Assembly: GCA_016781115.1 (NCBI GenBank)
Contig: JADDQX010000017.1
Span: forward strand, 1-12,707
DNA: 12,707 nt
DNA from: Actinomycetota bacterium
GTDB lineage: Bacteria; Actinomycetota; CADDZG01; WHSQ01
Reading direction: 5' to 3'
Translations under genes and position numbers: made by a program
Notes under the pieces: generated by a model
Database searches by the model: none
What the model was told of the DNA's origin: nothing
Seen by the model: the letters and a program-made list of their open reading frames with translations, nothing else
In this document: in pieces, positions 12,577 through 12,707 of the stretch
Layout of the letters: every line of letters starts with the position of its first letter
Position numbering within the stretch: position 1 is the stretch's first letter

Positions 12577-12707
12577 ATGACGTTGGTGCGCGAGGCGGAT
12601 GTCGTGGTCGTGGGTGCCGGTGTGATGGGGGCCGCGACGGCGTGGGCGCTCGCCGGGTCCGGCCGCGACGTCGTCGTCCTGGAACAGTTCACGCCAGCTC
12701 ACACCCG
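12577..12707 (+). CDS. N-terminus of a sarcosine-oxidase-like FAD oxidoreductase (partial)
   Basis: The first 43 codons are visible before the window ends. An ATG preceded by TTGAGGT opens a frame with a Rossmann dinucleotide-binding start: DVVVVGAGVMGAATAWALA (residues 8-26, GxGxxG with bulky flanks), then a second strand ending in Glu (VVVLEQF, 32-38) that should hold the FAD ribose. The following T-P-A-H-T-R fits the monomeric sarcosine oxidase/N-methyltryptophan oxidase branch of the DAO family, which oxidises N-methyl amino acids and releases H2O2. Too little is present to fix the substrate. It starts 49 bases after the kinase stop and could share its transcript. Confidence 0.8.
   Translation, partial: MTLVREADVVVVGAGVMGAATAWALAGSGRDVVVLEQFTPAHT

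Overview
The window is GC-rich, and its genes use GTG or TTG starts freely and often overlap by four bases. A DtxR/IdeR-type iron box, a secreted RTX-like repeat protein with a paired-cysteine tail, and a PIG-L deacetylase all suggest a member of the Actinomycetota, perhaps a soil lineage such as Thermoleophilia or a relative. This placement is inferred from protein style; there is no rRNA or other marker here. I see no tRNA, rRNA, CRISPR array, insertion sequence or integrase. It reads as a chromosomal region of short operons. No gene-free stretch exceeds 300 bases; the longest (63-268 and 4976-5171) are about 200 bases each.

Layout. 1-62: N-terminus of a leftward gene cut by the edge. 269-1198 (+): two-module VOC (glyoxalase-fold) dioxygenase-like protein. 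1344-3340 (-): an operon of a metallo-beta-lactamase-fold hydrolase followed by an ACAD10/11-type acyl-CoA dehydrogenase. 3547-4148 (+): stand-alone response regulator coupled to a 67-residue zinc-ribbon protein. 4232-4975 (+): secreted RTX-like repeat protein. 5172-6292 (+): membrane diguanylate cyclase coupled to a second 67-residue zinc-ribbon protein, behind a sigma-28-like promoter. 6322-8377 (+): hotdog thioesterase, tandem universal stress protein and PIG-L deacetylase, closely packed and followed by a hairpin. 8498-9496 (+): secreted glycerophosphodiester phosphodiesterase. 9627-11060 (+): SufB without adjacent sufC or sufD, behind a near-consensus DtxR box. 11232-12527 (+): PAS histidine kinase. 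12577-end (+): start of a sarcosine-oxidase-like FAD enzyme.

How the genes may work together. The centre (3547-6292) is a signalling block. A receiver-only regulator and a c-di-GMP synthase each overlap, by ATGA, a tiny zinc ribbon with identical cysteine spacing, and a secreted repeat protein lies between the two pairs. This repeated 'signalling gene plus zinc-ribbon microprotein' arrangement is the most unusual feature of the window. The second clear signal is the iron-responsive operator in front of sufB, which suggests that this Fe-S assembly scaffold is controlled by iron. The remaining genes serve lipid and acyl-CoA metabolism (acyl-CoA dehydrogenase, thioesterase, phosphodiesterase) and stress response.
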